Program-made: the position numbers and the translations under genes
From: Sporopachydermia quercuum
Lineage: Eukaryota > Ascomycota > Sporopachydermiomycetes > Sporopachydermiales > Sporopachydermiaceae
NCBI GenBank assembly: GCA_001599295.1
Contig: BCGN01000004.1
Span: 1,839,617-1,903,616, forward strand
Length of the DNA stretch: 64,000 nucleotides
Reading direction: 5' to 3'
Notes under the pieces: model-generated
The model's input: the letters and a program-made list of their open reading frames with translations, nothing else
Told to the model about the DNA's origin: nothing
The model's database searches: none
In this document: piece by piece, positions 26,621 through 37,499 of the stretch
Layout: each line of letters starts with the position of its first letter
Numbering within the stretch: the stretch's first letter is position 1

Positions 26621-26809
26621 GAAGAATTGTATTAAGATCCTTACCCCTTTTCATTCCTATCCTATTTTTTATTATTAGAAAGAAAAGAGTAAAAATAATC
26701 NGCAATGTCAGTGTTCTAAATATGAAAGCTACAAAGAGGAATAATGAATAGTTGGAAGGTAATGTGTCACGTGGAAGGTCGCGTGGACTGAGTGATAAGT
26801 TTGTTACAA
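26621..26809. repeat. Diverged duplication, copy 2
   Basis: Second copy of the unit at 26366-26578, in the same orientation. One CACGTG is intact (26768-26773); the second box has diverged to CGCGTG. Conservation of one box within otherwise drifting DNA may reflect function, perhaps control of the downstream zinc-cluster gene. Confidence 0.6.
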
Positions 26810-27667
26810 CGGTCTAAAAAGTAGAACAGTGCTTAGACTTGAATTAATTAGCTTGATAATGAATAGATGGGGATATCTTACTACGAAACAATTTTTTTTT
26901 TTTTTTTTTTTTTTTGATAACGATTAATGATTCTATTTGAAACGCTCAGCCTGTACTAAGTTATCATTGACAATATTCNTGTGGTGGTAATTGATGGTAG
27001 GCAAAAAGATCCAAATTACCTGGCAACTGTAGACGAGAAAAGGATTCGCGATAAGGAAACTCATAGATATGACGATACACGAGCGATAGTGTTATCGAAT
27101 GGTTTATAGAGGTTAACATGAAATGCCTTTGGCAATTTCTCAATTTTGAATTTCTTTTCTTGTAAGCTTGAACACATTTTATACATACATATTGTTCATA
27201 ATGCTGCTCTCCATTTCTTTAAGTATTTATGTATTATTGGGATATTACTATGCGTATCAAATTACTTCGGTATAATATTTAGGTTTTGCATCAAAACTAA
27301 ACCTAAAGGCTGGTTGATAATTTAAATGACTTAAGCCCTCAACCTTAATTCTACTGGTATGTTGTACGTAAAATTAAGATAACTGGGCAACAGCAAAAGA
27401 AATAGTATTGAGCTAGTCGTAGATCTTAGATAGGAGTTAATACTTGATTCTACCTTCAACAAATGATTCTTATGCTAGATCGACATATTTTATGCTCTTC
27501 AATCTGTACACATGAGGAGTTCAAACAACCCGAGATCGTTCAAATTAGCAGCTAAGAAAATCTCTAAGAGACCGTGTCGCTTTTTCTGTTGTATGACTTC
27601 CTTGCACCATTATCTACTTGTTGCGTTGCGTTGCTTGCGATGAACAANCTTCGAAGGTTTTACAACA
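26810..27667. promoter_or_regulatory. Upstream region of the first Zn2Cys6 gene
   Basis: About 860 bases with no gene. A T24 homopolymer spans 26892-26915, which could act as a nucleosome-depleting tract. AAACCTAAA-type inverted words occur near 27280-27305. The promoter of the gene at 27668 lies here. Confidence 0.55.
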
Positions 27668-29500
27668 ATGGTAGTTGCTACTGATAATATGAACATAATT
27701 CGGTTCAAGCTGGAGGGAGCTTGTAAGATTCACAAATCAAANAAATTTACAAGAAACCGAACAGGTTGTTTGAATTGTAAGAAAAAGAAGAGGAAGTGCG
27801 ATGAAAGGAAACCAATCTGCAGTTCTTGCAAGAGGTCGAATAAAGAATGTTGCTATGATACTATTCTTAGTTTTAAATCAGAGAACATGATAACAAGAAG
27901 ACATTGCGAGCCATTTGTTAGATTATCGAAGTATCAAATGGAGAACTGGCTGTTTCTTAATTCAACTTGTGAAGACATCATGCTGTCACATTCAGTTAGT
28001 AGTGAATATGAGCATGATGATGAAACCTCCTGTCATTTTCGTTATAGTTTCAACACTGAGTTGCAACATAACAGGAAATTTACTATAGAGTACTTTGATA
28101 CTCAAGTTGTCGAAACGTCAGGTAATCTTGATGATTCCGATGGAGCATTAGATTCTGATGGAACAAATGAGAATGAAAATGTTGAAAGTACGACATGTGC
28201 TTTGCAAAAGCTAGTGCCAGCTGAGAATTTAGAGAAACAACTTTTCAATCACTATGTTTCGAATGTCAGTTGCAGAAAGGCTTTTGCTATAACCGAGCAT
28301 AATGAATTCAAGTCACTCATCATACCAAATCTTGAAAAGTTTCCTGCTTTATTTGAAGCAGTTTTAGCCCTTTCAGCAAGTGATATGTTCCATAGAACAA
28401 GCGATACCACATTCAAAGAATTGGCCCTTAGATATAAAGAACAATCAATTAATAATCTCCATTCTGTTCTTGATCAACATGAGTCCAACGAAGTCTTTTT
28501 GAATAGTCGCGATGATAACGGAACCATCACAGGTCTCGTTTCCTGTATCTTAGTCTTATGCACCTTAGAAATTGGGGATAAAAACAATTGTTCTTGGCAT
28601 ACTTACTTGAAAGAAGCTTCTTTGGTATTTTGCAATATTGAAGAAGCTGATATTCTCAAATCTAATATTCTCAATTTTGCTTATCGCTATTTCACTCTAC
28701 GATATATTCTTTTTCTTACAACAACCACTCAAGCAGAATTTGATATGTTTACTGAAACTTCTCCGTGGCCAATCTTAGACCGATTCTTTGATGATGATAT
28801 TGTTGATCACGTTTTGGGCTGTTCACCTAGATTATTGCAGCAGATCTATTTAATCTCAAAACTGAGATTTAGTTTTCTTGATGAAACTATTACGTTAGCT
28901 GATTTCACTAATCAGTACGTTGATTTGTATGAAAAGTTGTCAAGTCTTGAACAGCAGATCAGTGATTTCGCTAATAAAACTCAATCCGAGCAGTTATTAC
29001 TTTGCTCAACAGCCTATCATTACAGCACTATGCTTTATTTTCATGTTTCTTTATCAAGGTTGGTAATAATGAAGAAAGCAAATGACGTTTCAACTATTAG
29101 TTTCCAATCCGAAATCAAGAAAAGATTCAAATCTGAATACTCTTATTATCCCAAACGATTATTAAATCATTTGATCTCGTTACTAAGGAAAACAAGTATT
29201 CTATCTAAAGCTAATCAACAAGGCTGTCCTTTATTCCCAACTTGGTGTTTATTCATTTTATCGGTATGCGATGGTTTCAGTTCTTCCCATGATATAGCAA
29301 AAGATCATGAATGTCAAAGAAGAACTGTTATGAAACTACTGAATTCTATTATTCAATTATGGCCAAAATCATCTGTTCAAAAAATCAAAATTGCTATTGA
29401 AACAATTTGGAAAATTTTGGATTTAAATGCTGATTTGAAAGATTTAACTGATTGGAGAGAAGTTTTAGATAGAGCTGGTTTCAAACTTGCTTTGACATAG
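27668..29500 (+). CDS. Zn2Cys6 transcription factor, Uga3/Fungal_trans_2 type
   Basis: 610 residues, intronless. The binuclear zinc cluster is Cys34, 37, 44, 51, 54 and 61 (CX2CX6CX6CX2CX6C), preceded by the common RNRTGCLNC entry and followed by basic/Ser residues. The middle (about 200-350) resembles the Fungal_trans_2 domain of Uga3, Lys14 and Arg81: LFEAVLALSASDMFHRTS, LALRYKEQSINNLHSVL, ILVLCTLEIGD and WHTYLKEASLVF. Those factors control nitrogen and amino-acid pathways, but the target here cannot be inferred. It converges with OXP1. An earlier exon is possible because the zinc cluster starts at residue 34, but none is visible. One N falls in codon 25. Confidence 0.85.
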   Translation: MVVATDNMNIIRFKLEGACKIHKSXKFTRNRTGCLNCKKKKRKCDERKPICSSCKRSNKECCYDTILSFKSENMITRRHCEPFVRLSKYQMENWLFLNSTCEDIMLSHSVSSEYEHDDETSCHFRYSFNTELQHNRKFTIEYFDTQVVETSGNLDDSDGALDSDGTNENENVESTTCALQKLVPAENLEKQLFNHYVSNVSCRKAFAITEHNEFKSLIIPNLEKFPALFEAVLALSASDMFHRTSDTTFKELALRYKEQSINNLHSVLDQHESNEVFLNSRDDNGTITGLVSCILVLCTLEIGDKNNCSWHTYLKEASLVFCNIEEADILKSNILNFAYRYFTLRYILFLTTTTQAEFDMFTETSPWPILDRFFDDDIVDHVLGCSPRLLQQIYLISKLRFSFLDETITLADFTNQYVDLYEKLSSLEQQISDFANKTQSEQLLLCSTAYHYSTMLYFHVSLSRLVIMKKANDVSTISFQSEIKKRFKSEYSYYPKRLLNHLISLLRKTSILSKANQQGCPLFPTWCLFILSVCDGFSSSHDIAKDHECQRRTVMKLLNSIIQLWPKSSVQKIKIAIETIWKILDLNADLKDLTDWREVLDRAGFKLALT

Positions 29501-30309
29501 TGTAACTTTACAGCTTTTATTTTATAGTTCAGTTTTGGTATTTGTTTCTTGTTATTACTGTTGTTTTAACTTAATGGTATTCTTGGTTTGATTTTAAGAA
29601 TTGGTTTATAGGAATAATTAATAATGACATTTAATTGATTAAGTTATCTTTCTTATGTAGGTGATCACCAAAAAAAGGTTATGGATGATAAATTCTTTCT
29701 ACAAATGATCAATTAAAAAGGGGCCAATACTCTTCTTCTAAATTCGAAGAACGAAAGGAAGTAACACTTTTCAGCAATCTTCCATTTCAACAAAGCTAGG
29801 AAGGCAGAAGAACTGAAACGGTTGATATTCCGTTTTGCATTACATTTACGGTCTTCCTCTTTCTCTCTTTACTTCTTAAATTGAATTTTTTTTTTTTTAT
29901 TCAAGTATGGTTCTCATTGGCCACAACGATAATGGACAAGAGTCGAATGTACTGATACTACTTTAATCCTACAATTTTGTTTCCAACTGCTATTATTGGG
30001 AAGAGAAGACTCATAATTGCTCATCATCCCTTCTGTATGAAAAGTCTAAAACAACGAATAATTTGACGATTAATATGATGTTCTAGAAATGTTCTCAGAA
30101 TCCCAATATCAAGAGTATAATACTTTCTGTCTCTCTCTCTCTCTCTCAAGGATAAGTCTACATTCTTTTATATTATCTACAAGTATTCAAAATATAAACA
30201 AACGAAAACAATTACCAATTACTTATTACCCTTATATAAAAAATTATAATCATATAAATGAACCAACCAATATAAAATATCTACTGCAACAACAATTTTA
30301 GTAAGTTAA
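29501..30309. other. Convergent intergenic region
   Basis: About 800 bases between converging genes. Contains a T12 run near 29888 and a CT dinucleotide run at 30131-30147. No gene is seen; the frame at 30089-30301 is low-complexity. Confidence 0.65.
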
Positions 30310-33300
30310 TTATTGTGAGGTCTTCATGGAATCATGGAAAGCAGAAACTGATCCATGAGCTCTTGGAATATTGACTTTTGTTTGTTGCTTACCATTTCCT
30401 TCACAATCACACTTTTCTTCAACAGGACCATAACCACCTCCACCTGGAGTTGAAATCTTAAGGATATCACCAGGATGAAACTCGATTTCTGCAGTAGGGC
30501 CCAAATGTTTCCAGAAGATCCTTTTACTCTTAGGATCAAATCTTCCTAATTGATTAAGGCCCCTACCACCATTTTCACCACCGGCCATACCGTAAGGAGG
30601 GAAAACTCTTCGCTGAGTTAAAACTGAACCGTGACAATCTTGAGTAAACTGCAGTTCTCTAATCAAACCATCACCGCCATTCCATTTGCCTCTACCACCA
30701 GATCCCTTTCTAACAGAGAATTGCTTCAACCAGCATGGATATCTTTGTTCCAAGACTTCAGGATCAGTCATAAGAGTATTGGTCATGTTACATTGAGTAC
30801 CGCTAAAACCATTGAATCCATTACCAGCACCAGATCCACCCCCAATGGTTTCGCAAAAACCGAAACCTCCGACGACTTCACCAGTCTTAGGATCAATACC
30901 ACCTTGACCGAAACAAATACAATTCATGCAACCGTAAGATGCAGCAACAGTACCAAATGCCTTCAAGATAGTATCAGTGATCTTTTGAGAAGTAATACCA
31001 TTCCCACCAGAAATAGCAGCAGTTGGGCCAGGATTGAGTAAACAGTTTTCAGGGATAATAATGGTGATAGGATCCAGGACACCTTCATTCAAAGGTAAAT
31101 CACCATCGGTGATATGACATCTCAAGCAGTAGGTAATACAAGCGCATACAACACACTTAGGAGCATTGAAACAATTGTAAGCTTCATCATCAGTACCCGT
31201 GAAATCAAATACTGCATCACCAGTTTCTTCATCAATATCAACGGAAACTTGGATTCTAGCGCCATCATCCATATAATCAACAGCAACTAGAGGTAATTGA
31301 CCTCTCTTTTCAACAGCAACAGATTTCAAGAATCTTCGAACTGAATCAGATGAAGTGTCCTTGATAGCCTTCATATAGAATAACACGGTCTCAGTACCAT
31401 ACTCTCTAAAGACTTCTTGCAATAAAGAGATACCCTTACTATTAGCAGCAACCTGCGCCTTCAAGTCAGCAATATTATCTGCAACCTTTCTTGAGGGTGA
31501 TGAGCCAGGTAACTTCATTGGTTCTTCAGTGAAATACTTATGAACACCATCATAATCAAACTGACCATTTTGAACAACCTTCCAGGCAATAAATTTAGCA
31601 CCTTCTTCGTCTAAGGAAGTAGCATTTGAATCCATACTACCAGCTTTAGTTCCACCGATTTCAGCATGATGAGCTCTGTTACCAACATAGAATCTAATCT
31701 TACCATCAATAAAAACAGGAGAAATCAATGTTATATCAGGTAAATGAGAACCCATAGCACTAGGATGATTGGTTGCTAAAATGTCACCGGGTTGAATATC
31801 ACCATTCCAATGCTTAATTTGATATTTAACGGCAAACGACATAGAACTCAAATGAACTGGTACAGCTGGAGCATTAGCAACCAAGTTACCTTCATCATCA
31901 AATAAGGCACAAGAAAAATCCATTCTTTCCTTAATATTGGCACTGACTGATACCTTCTTCAAAGTAGAGCACATTGATTCAGCAATGGCCATAAACCTAT
32001 GAGAGAAGATAGACAACTGAATATGATCAACAACGGTTGGCTTTTCAAGGTCGTTTCCCTTGGGTGATTGGTCCTTAACATCAATGATAACATGGTTAGT
32101 TAGCACAGTTAATTGAGAACCTGGTTCCAATAATAATGTTTGAGTAGCATCCAGAACTAATGCTGGACCATTGATGATAGTTCCTTTCTCCAAATCTTCT
32201 AACTTATAAACTTTTGAAGATTGCAAGCCATTGTCAAAGTAAATATCAGTGGTCGTAGTTGCCTTGTCAGCAGAAACTTCCTTGGTTTGAATACTGTTCA
32301 ATTCAGTGAAAGGAGCAGTATCTGAATTTGAGTTGTTGATATCAGCAAAAGCTCTAACACGGATATCAGAAACAATAACATCTCTTGACTTATCATTAAA
32401 TGAGAACTCTCGTTCATGTTCAATGTAGAATTGTTCAATAAAACTAAAGTTCTTTTTTTCTAAATCTTCTCTTATCATGATTTTAGAATCAGAGCCAGAA
32501 TAACACATATTTAAGAAAATTTCGAATTGNATTAATTCTTCAGGAATATTTTGCTCAAGTAAAGATTTCTTGGACTTTTCTTTTAAAGCATCAATCTTTG
32601 GGACAATCTCATCATCAGCATTTTCTTTGTAAGGAATAGCAGTCGGTAGAATAGTTTCTTCGACAACATCAGCAAGAGCAATACCGTAAGCAGATAGNAT
32701 AGAGGAGTACTTGTGAATTATAACTCTACTGATACCTAATTCTTTAGCTAGGGAATTAGCATGTTGGCCTCCAGCACCACCTAATGACACTAAGTTATGC
32801 TTAGAAATTTGGTAACCTTTATTTTCAGTCAACTGTCTCATTGGTTTAGCCATTGTAACATTGGCAACTTGTAAGAATCCATATGCAACTTCTAAAGGAG
32901 TCTTTGGCTTAGAGTTTGGATTATCAGCATTGATTTGATTCGCAAGTTTGGTAAATGCTTCAACAACTAGATCTTTATCTAGTGGTTCATCTTCGTTAGG
33001 ACCGAAAATCTTAGGGAAGAACTCAGGTAAAATTCTTCCACACATTAGATTAGCATCAGTTATTGTTAAGAAGCCATTCTTCTTGTAACAAATTGGACCA
33101 GGATGGGCACCGGCAGATTCAGGGCCAACATTGTATAAATGATTCTTGTAGGTTAGAATGGAACCACCACCAGCAGCAACAGTGTTGATATCTAACTGAG
33201 GAGCAGCGATCTTGATTCCTGCCACAGTGGTTTCAAAAATATGAGCATAATGTCCGTCAAATCTGGAGACATCACTAGAGGTACCACCCATATCAATGGC

Positions 33301-34269
33301 GATAGTTGGAGTACCATCATCCTTATCGTACGATGTTCGGGCAACACCAACAACACCACCTGCAGGACCAGACAATAATGCCTTCAAACCGGTGAATTTA
33401 TCATATTTACATAGACCACCATCAGACATCATGAATTCAAGTCTTGTATGCTTCGTGAAATCTGATGAGAACCCTTTTAAAAGAGTTTTGATATAATCCT
33501 TGACGATCGGTGTCAAATAAGCATCCATACATGCTGAATGACCTCTATAAACAGCCTTTATCATGGGTAAAAGTTCGTGGGATAGTGACACATTATCGAA
33601 ACCAACTTCCTTTGCAATTTCCCCAATTTCCTTTTCATGCACNTGGAAGTTATAACCGTGAATCAAACAAACAGCTAAAGATTTAATAGATGGGTTCTTT
33701 TCCTTCAGCTCTAGTAATTGCTTCTTGGTTTTCTCTTTGTTCAATGGCTTTAATATTTGAACAACTTCATTAGTTGAACCAAGGACATATTCTTTGCCAT
33801 CAACTAAATCTCTTGCATCATAACCAGTAGCATCTTCGGTAAATGCAGGTAGTGTAACTCTTTCTTCTACTTCAATTACTTCTTTATACAGGACACCAGG
33901 CTTAACGATTTCAAAGGCAAACAAATCAGGTCTTGCTTGATCACCAATGTGCAACATATCCTTAAAACCTTCAGAAACGATCAAAGCAAAATCCGAACCC
34001 TTTCTCTCCAGTAAGGCATTTGTTGCGACGGTTGTACCAAGTCTAATGTTAGAAATTGGTGTAGTATCTAAGGGGACTCCTCTTGGGATCCTTTGATCAG
34101 TGATTTGTTCTAACACTCTTCTTATACCTTCAATGTTGGCATCTTCATAATTACTTGGATCAACAGAAAGAAGTTTGAAATATATATCTGGTTGGCCAGG
34201 AACAATAGCTAGAACATCGGTGAATGTTCCACCTCTGTCTAAATTGACTGTGACACCTTCAATAGTCAT
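30310..34269 (-). CDS. OXP1: 5-oxoprolinase (ATP-hydrolysing)
   Basis: Opens 5-oxo-L-proline to glutamate with ATP hydrolysis, recycling pyroglutamate from glutathione turnover. 1319 residues, close to the usual 1285-1290 of yeast Oxp1. The first half is the HyuA/hydantoinase A part: it starts NLDRGGTFTDVLA, with GTTVATNALLERKG, LSGPAGGVVG and AIDMGGTSSDVSRFDG of the actin-like ATPase fold. The second half is HyuB: MAIAESMCSTLKKVSVSANI, ATNHPSAMGSHLPDITL, ISGGNGITSQK and KGSGGRGKWNGGDGLIRE. Both halves are fused in frame, as in all eukaryotic enzymes. No intron. Three N bases leave unknown residues. With the nearby oxidase and permeases it fits a nitrogen-scavenging neighbourhood. Confidence 0.97.
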   Translation of the reverse strand: MTIEGVTVNLDRGGTFTDVLAIVPGQPDIYFKLLSVDPSNYEDANIEGIRRVLEQITDQRIPRGVPLDTTPISNIRLGTTVATNALLERKGSDFALIVSEGFKDMLHIGDQARPDLFAFEIVKPGVLYKEVIEVEERVTLPAFTEDATGYDARDLVDGKEYVLGSTNEVVQILKPLNKEKTKKQLLELKEKNPSIKSLAVCLIHGYNFXVHEKEIGEIAKEVGFDNVSLSHELLPMIKAVYRGHSACMDAYLTPIVKDYIKTLLKGFSSDFTKHTRLEFMMSDGGLCKYDKFTGLKALLSGPAGGVVGVARTSYDKDDGTPTIAIDMGGTSSDVSRFDGHYAHIFETTVAGIKIAAPQLDINTVAAGGGSILTYKNHLYNVGPESAGAHPGPICYKKNGFLTITDANLMCGRILPEFFPKIFGPNEDEPLDKDLVVEAFTKLANQINADNPNSKPKTPLEVAYGFLQVANVTMAKPMRQLTENKGYQISKHNLVSLGGAGGQHANSLAKELGISRVIIHKYSSXLSAYGIALADVVEETILPTAIPYKENADDEIVPKIDALKEKSKKSLLEQNIPEELXQFEIFLNMCYSGSDSKIMIREDLEKKNFSFIEQFYIEHEREFSFNDKSRDVIVSDIRVRAFADINNSNSDTAPFTELNSIQTKEVSADKATTTTDIYFDNGLQSSKVYKLEDLEKGTIINGPALVLDATQTLLLEPGSQLTVLTNHVIIDVKDQSPKGNDLEKPTVVDHIQLSIFSHRFMAIAESMCSTLKKVSVSANIKERMDFSCALFDDEGNLVANAPAVPVHLSSMSFAVKYQIKHWNGDIQPGDILATNHPSAMGSHLPDITLISPVFIDGKIRFYVGNRAHHAEIGGTKAGSMDSNATSLDEEGAKFIAWKVVQNGQFDYDGVHKYFTEEPMKLPGSSPSRKVADNIADLKAQVAANSKGISLLQEVFREYGTETVLFYMKAIKDTSSDSVRRFLKSVAVEKRGQLPLVAVDYMDDGARIQVSVDIDEETGDAVFDFTGTDDEAYNCFNAPKCVVCACITYCLRCHITDGDLPLNEGVLDPITIIIPENCLLNPGPTAAISGGNGITSQKITDTILKAFGTVAASYGCMNCICFGQGGIDPKTGEVVGGFGFCETIGGGSGAGNGFNGFSGTQCNMTNTLMTDPEVLEQRYPCWLKQFSVRKGSGGRGKWNGGDGLIRELQFTQDCHGSVLTQRRVFPPYGMAGGENGGRGLNQLGRFDPKSKRIFWKHLGPTAEIEFHPGDILKISTPGGGGYGPVEEKCDCEGNGKQQTKVNIPRAHGSVSAFHDSMKTSQ

Positions 34270-34774
34270 TTTCAGCGATTGATTTNGATTTGATTATAAA
34301 GATAGGGAATCGCAAAAGTTTGATTCAAGCAACTAACACAGCTTAGTAGACAATCGAATAGAACCAGCTATCTTTATGGAAGAAAACAACAAATAAATGA
34401 ATAGAAAAATAGAAGAGATTAAATCCTGTGAATGAGAAACAGGGTGTAGATAGGTATAAGTAATAATTTCTTTCTTGTAGTTGATAGGTTGGAATCAAAG
34501 GATGTGGAGAAGAAGAATCTGTGAGCGGGTCGAGTTACCCATGCGAAGTATGTTTGAAAAGAAAGCTAGTAAAACCTAGACTTCTAAAAAGTAACTCAAT
34601 AGGTAATCCAAAATTCTAAGGATATTAGTTGCTTCTTACCATGGTAAGCTGGGTATTGCAGTGGTGGTTAACATTGTTGAGATTAAGTCAGAACCATGGA
34701 CTAACTAACTCTCTAAGAGNTTTTCACTGAAAGGAAGTAATATCCACAATTCCCAAAAAGGGTTTAAGGTTGAT

Positions 34775-34808
34775 AATTGCAAATTTAACAAATTTCTAAA
34801 ACTAAGGT
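34775..34808 (+). repeat. Inverted repeat, left arm
   Basis: The reverse complement matches 35489-35522 at 33 of 34 positions. There is no coding capacity in the 680-bp interior and no visible target-site duplication outside the arms. Confidence 0.85.
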
Positions 34809-35488
34809 AAGGAGAAAGACTAAGTTGGAAATTTTAGATAAGTACTTAAAATGGATTTATAAAGTTGACGCAGATTTCAAAACCAATAATATGTCTTGAT
34901 GTNTTGAGGGAAAGAGGGAGTAGAAACGAACACCAATCTAGATTGCAGGAAATATAATCGTTTGCTCCGTACTAACTATCTACTTGTCTCAATATCCAGG
35001 TGACCTTACAATGAGAGTTTGTCAATAAATTCACAATCTAGAGCTTTTATATGAAACTTCTCCAATAAATTATTGAAGATGAAAGAACGGACTTTATGTT
35101 CCGTTGCAGAAATTAAGTTGAACATTTTGTAAACTTTATATTTGACCGTTAGGGTTTTCGTTTCCTATAGTTTGCCTATGCGTTTCTCATTTTCTTATCA
35201 AGCTACTGTTAGCAGATCATTCTCTAGAAAACGATGAGCTTTTCACAACATCTTTTAGTGTTTAAGATAATTCTTGTTTGTTTTCTCTAGCTAGTAAACT
35301 TTAACTTCTAATCTAGTCATCATTCAATATCTTTGACAGAAGTTCGCATACTCTATCCTTGAATTATTAGCTCCACCGTAGGACTATCTCTGTACTTGAT
35401 TTTTTGATACCATTTACGTTTGTACTTAAGAACTACGTATAAACCTGAACTTTAATACTGACAACATAGATTAGGTAAGTCAACTTTA

Positions 35489-35522
35489 ACCTTAGTTTTA
35501 GAAATTTGTTAAATTTGTAATT
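35489..35522 (-). repeat. Inverted repeat, right arm
   Basis: Partner of 34775-34808. The arms share ACCTTAGTTTTAGAAATTTG and the following bases. Only one position differs. Confidence 0.85.
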
Positions 35523-36200
35523 GTACCCGACGAACTATTTAAGGAAACTAACTGATAAGATCACATAGAACAATGGTTTGAATGAAAGAGAGTATAAGAG
35601 AATAGATAGCATATGAATAGTATTATTTTCTATTTCTGAAACCCTGAAAATCATAATTAATAATTTTATTTTTAATCCCTATCTTGTATTAGTAGCTTTA
35701 ACTTAAAAGCGAAAATGCTCATTTAGGAACCATTGGTGTGTCTCAATCTAAGGAAGAAACATAGAACCCGATTGCTATATTTGAAAGTTGAGATTGTCAA
35801 CCTTGACGATTTGATCTACTTGTAATATTATTATAATATGTAGCGAAGATTTGTAATNTAATAACTATGATGATATTCATTTGGTAAACAAGCCACGAAA
35901 GTTGGGTCTGGATCTGCAATTCACAATAGGTCAGAATTTCACACACTCCGTGACATTAAGAGGTACCACTTATCAATACACGTAAGGTATATGCGACTGA
36001 TATTATTCTTCTCTTAATAATTCTATGAATTAGATTACTATAGATTCATTAATGTAGTTGAATAAAACATCTGTAATAAATTATTTCTACATTACAAGTT
36101 GATACGAGCAATATAAACTAAGCAACATTTATCATTCTATACGCTTGGCAGAACATATAAAGCCAAAATATTAAAGCTGAAAGCTCCTGTTTTATCAGTT

Positions 36201-37499
36201 TCACAACTTGCTAAGTCTTTTGCTTACAACTTCTTCTTTGACCCAGCTCTTAATATCCTTGAAGTCAAGGTTTTCACTGACGACTCTCCATTCACATTCT
36301 TCTTGGCTGAATTCTTTAGTGTCTTCTCTCCATCTCCATTTCTTCGATAAGCTCTCAGAAAGCTCGTTATCTATTTTTTGAACTATGTATTTGCCAATGT
36401 TTGGAAGTAATTTGAAAGCATGTCCACTATCGCCTGTTGCAACTAATACATTCTTATATGATGGTAGTTTATCGATGATGAAATGTGAATCAGAAGTATC
36501 AGCAATCCAACAACATTTACTATCAATTAAGTCATGATAAGCCAACTCAGGGACATACTTGCCCAAGATTTGTTTAACTTGGGCAACACATTCGCTTGGA
36601 ATTGTATCTTCAGGGTGATTGTTTTTATATCTAGGTAACGATTTATCCTTAATATAGTTAGTTGTACCAGAACCTGGAAGAGCAATCTTCAGTAATCTTG
36701 TTTCTGGATCAGGAGGGAAAAAGTAACCCATTTCTGCATCGAAAAGAATAGGAACATCTTTAAACTTTTCATACTCGGCATCCGTCAATCTAATGTGAGA
36801 TACAAATAATCCAACTGCACTTTGCTGCTGCTGTAAATCAACAATATATCCGGTACCAGCTCCTGATGCTACAATAATAAGTTCACCAGAAATTTTAGAA
36901 CCATCAGCACATTCAACAGATTCCACACCAGTTTTAGAGTCTTTACTAATACCAACCGCTTTACCAGCATCACCGAAAACAAATTTGACGCCTAAACTTC
37001 TTGCCTTTTCATATGCAGCTCTCAGAGAGTTAGCAGCATGAGCTAGGCCACATTCTTGATTGAACTTCCATTCAAGTTCCGGGCTACCACTATTATACTC
37101 AAAGAATGAAAATCTCTTGGCTAGAGCTTCACCACTCTTATGGAATTCAATTTTTTGTCCTTCGCCGGGAATCTTTCTCAGTGTCTCAATACTTTCTATT
37201 TCAAATTTTCTTCTTCCCTCATGATGCAACGGAGTGATTTGAACTCTGCCACATTCACTGAAGTGAGGTTTGTAGATTGGACTATGTTTCCATTCATGAT
37301 AGGCTTCAACCGCCATATCACAATATTCAAGATCAGTGTACTCATTTCTAATAATTTTATTAATATCATTAGCAGCTGACCAAGCTGATGGTACTGGATA
37401 AGCATCAATAGCTGTAATCCTATAATCAGGGTGCTTCTCAGCAAGGTGAACTGCCGTCGAAAGACCAAGGACACCGCATCCAACGATTACAACTTCCAT
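36201..37499 (-). CDS. FAD-dependent fructosyl-amino-acid/sarcosine-type oxidase, peroxisomal
   Basis: 432 residues, intronless. The FAD dinucleotide fold VVIVGCGVLGLSTAVHLAE is at the N-terminus. The C-terminal block KCCWIADTSDSHFIIDKLP...VLVATGDSGHAFKLLPNIG is the hallmark of the amadoriase, sarcosine, pipecolate and saccharopine oxidase family. One of the paired cysteines is the expected covalent flavin attachment site. The last three residues are SKL, a canonical PTS1, so the enzyme and its peroxide are placed in peroxisomes. The likely reaction is oxidation of an N-substituted amino acid, with fructosyl amino acids, sarcosine or L-pipecolate as candidates; the substrate cannot be fixed from sequence. 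It is divergent from a Dal5-family permease across 2 kb, which suggests, without proving, uptake and use of one substrate. Confidence 0.9.
   Translation of the reverse strand: MEVVIVGCGVLGLSTAVHLAEKHPDYRITAIDAYPVPSAWSAANDINKIIRNEYTDLEYCDMAVEAYHEWKHSPIYKPHFSECGRVQITPLHHEGRRKFEIESIETLRKIPGEGQKIEFHKSGEALAKRFSFFEYNSGSPELEWKFNQECGLAHAANSLRAAYEKARSLGVKFVFGDAGKAVGISKDSKTGVESVECADGSKISGELIIVASGAGTGYIVDLQQQQSAVGLFVSHIRLTDAEYEKFKDVPILFDAEMGYFFPPDPETRLLKIALPGSGTTNYIKDKSLPRYKNNHPEDTIPSECVAQVKQILGKYVPELAYHDLIDSKCCWIADTSDSHFIIDKLPSYKNVLVATGDSGHAFKLLPNIGKYIVQKIDNELSESLSKKWRWREDTKEFSQEECEWRVVSENLDFKDIKSWVKEEVVSKRLSKL

Larger units (their letters stand above)
34270..36200. other. Intergenic region with an inverted repeat
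   Basis: 1.9 kb with no gene. It holds the OXP1 promoter (left side, minus strand) and the 3' end of the next oxidase. A 34-bp inverted repeat at 34775-34808 and 35489-35522 encloses 680 bp. A small hairpin-forming GAACGGA...TCCGTTG lies near 35087-35107. Confidence 0.6.

Noticed and set aside
26366-26809. Pair of solo LTRs next to the tRNA gene
   Set aside because: No terminal TG...CA ends, primer-binding remnants or target-site duplications could be seen; kept only as a duplicated region.
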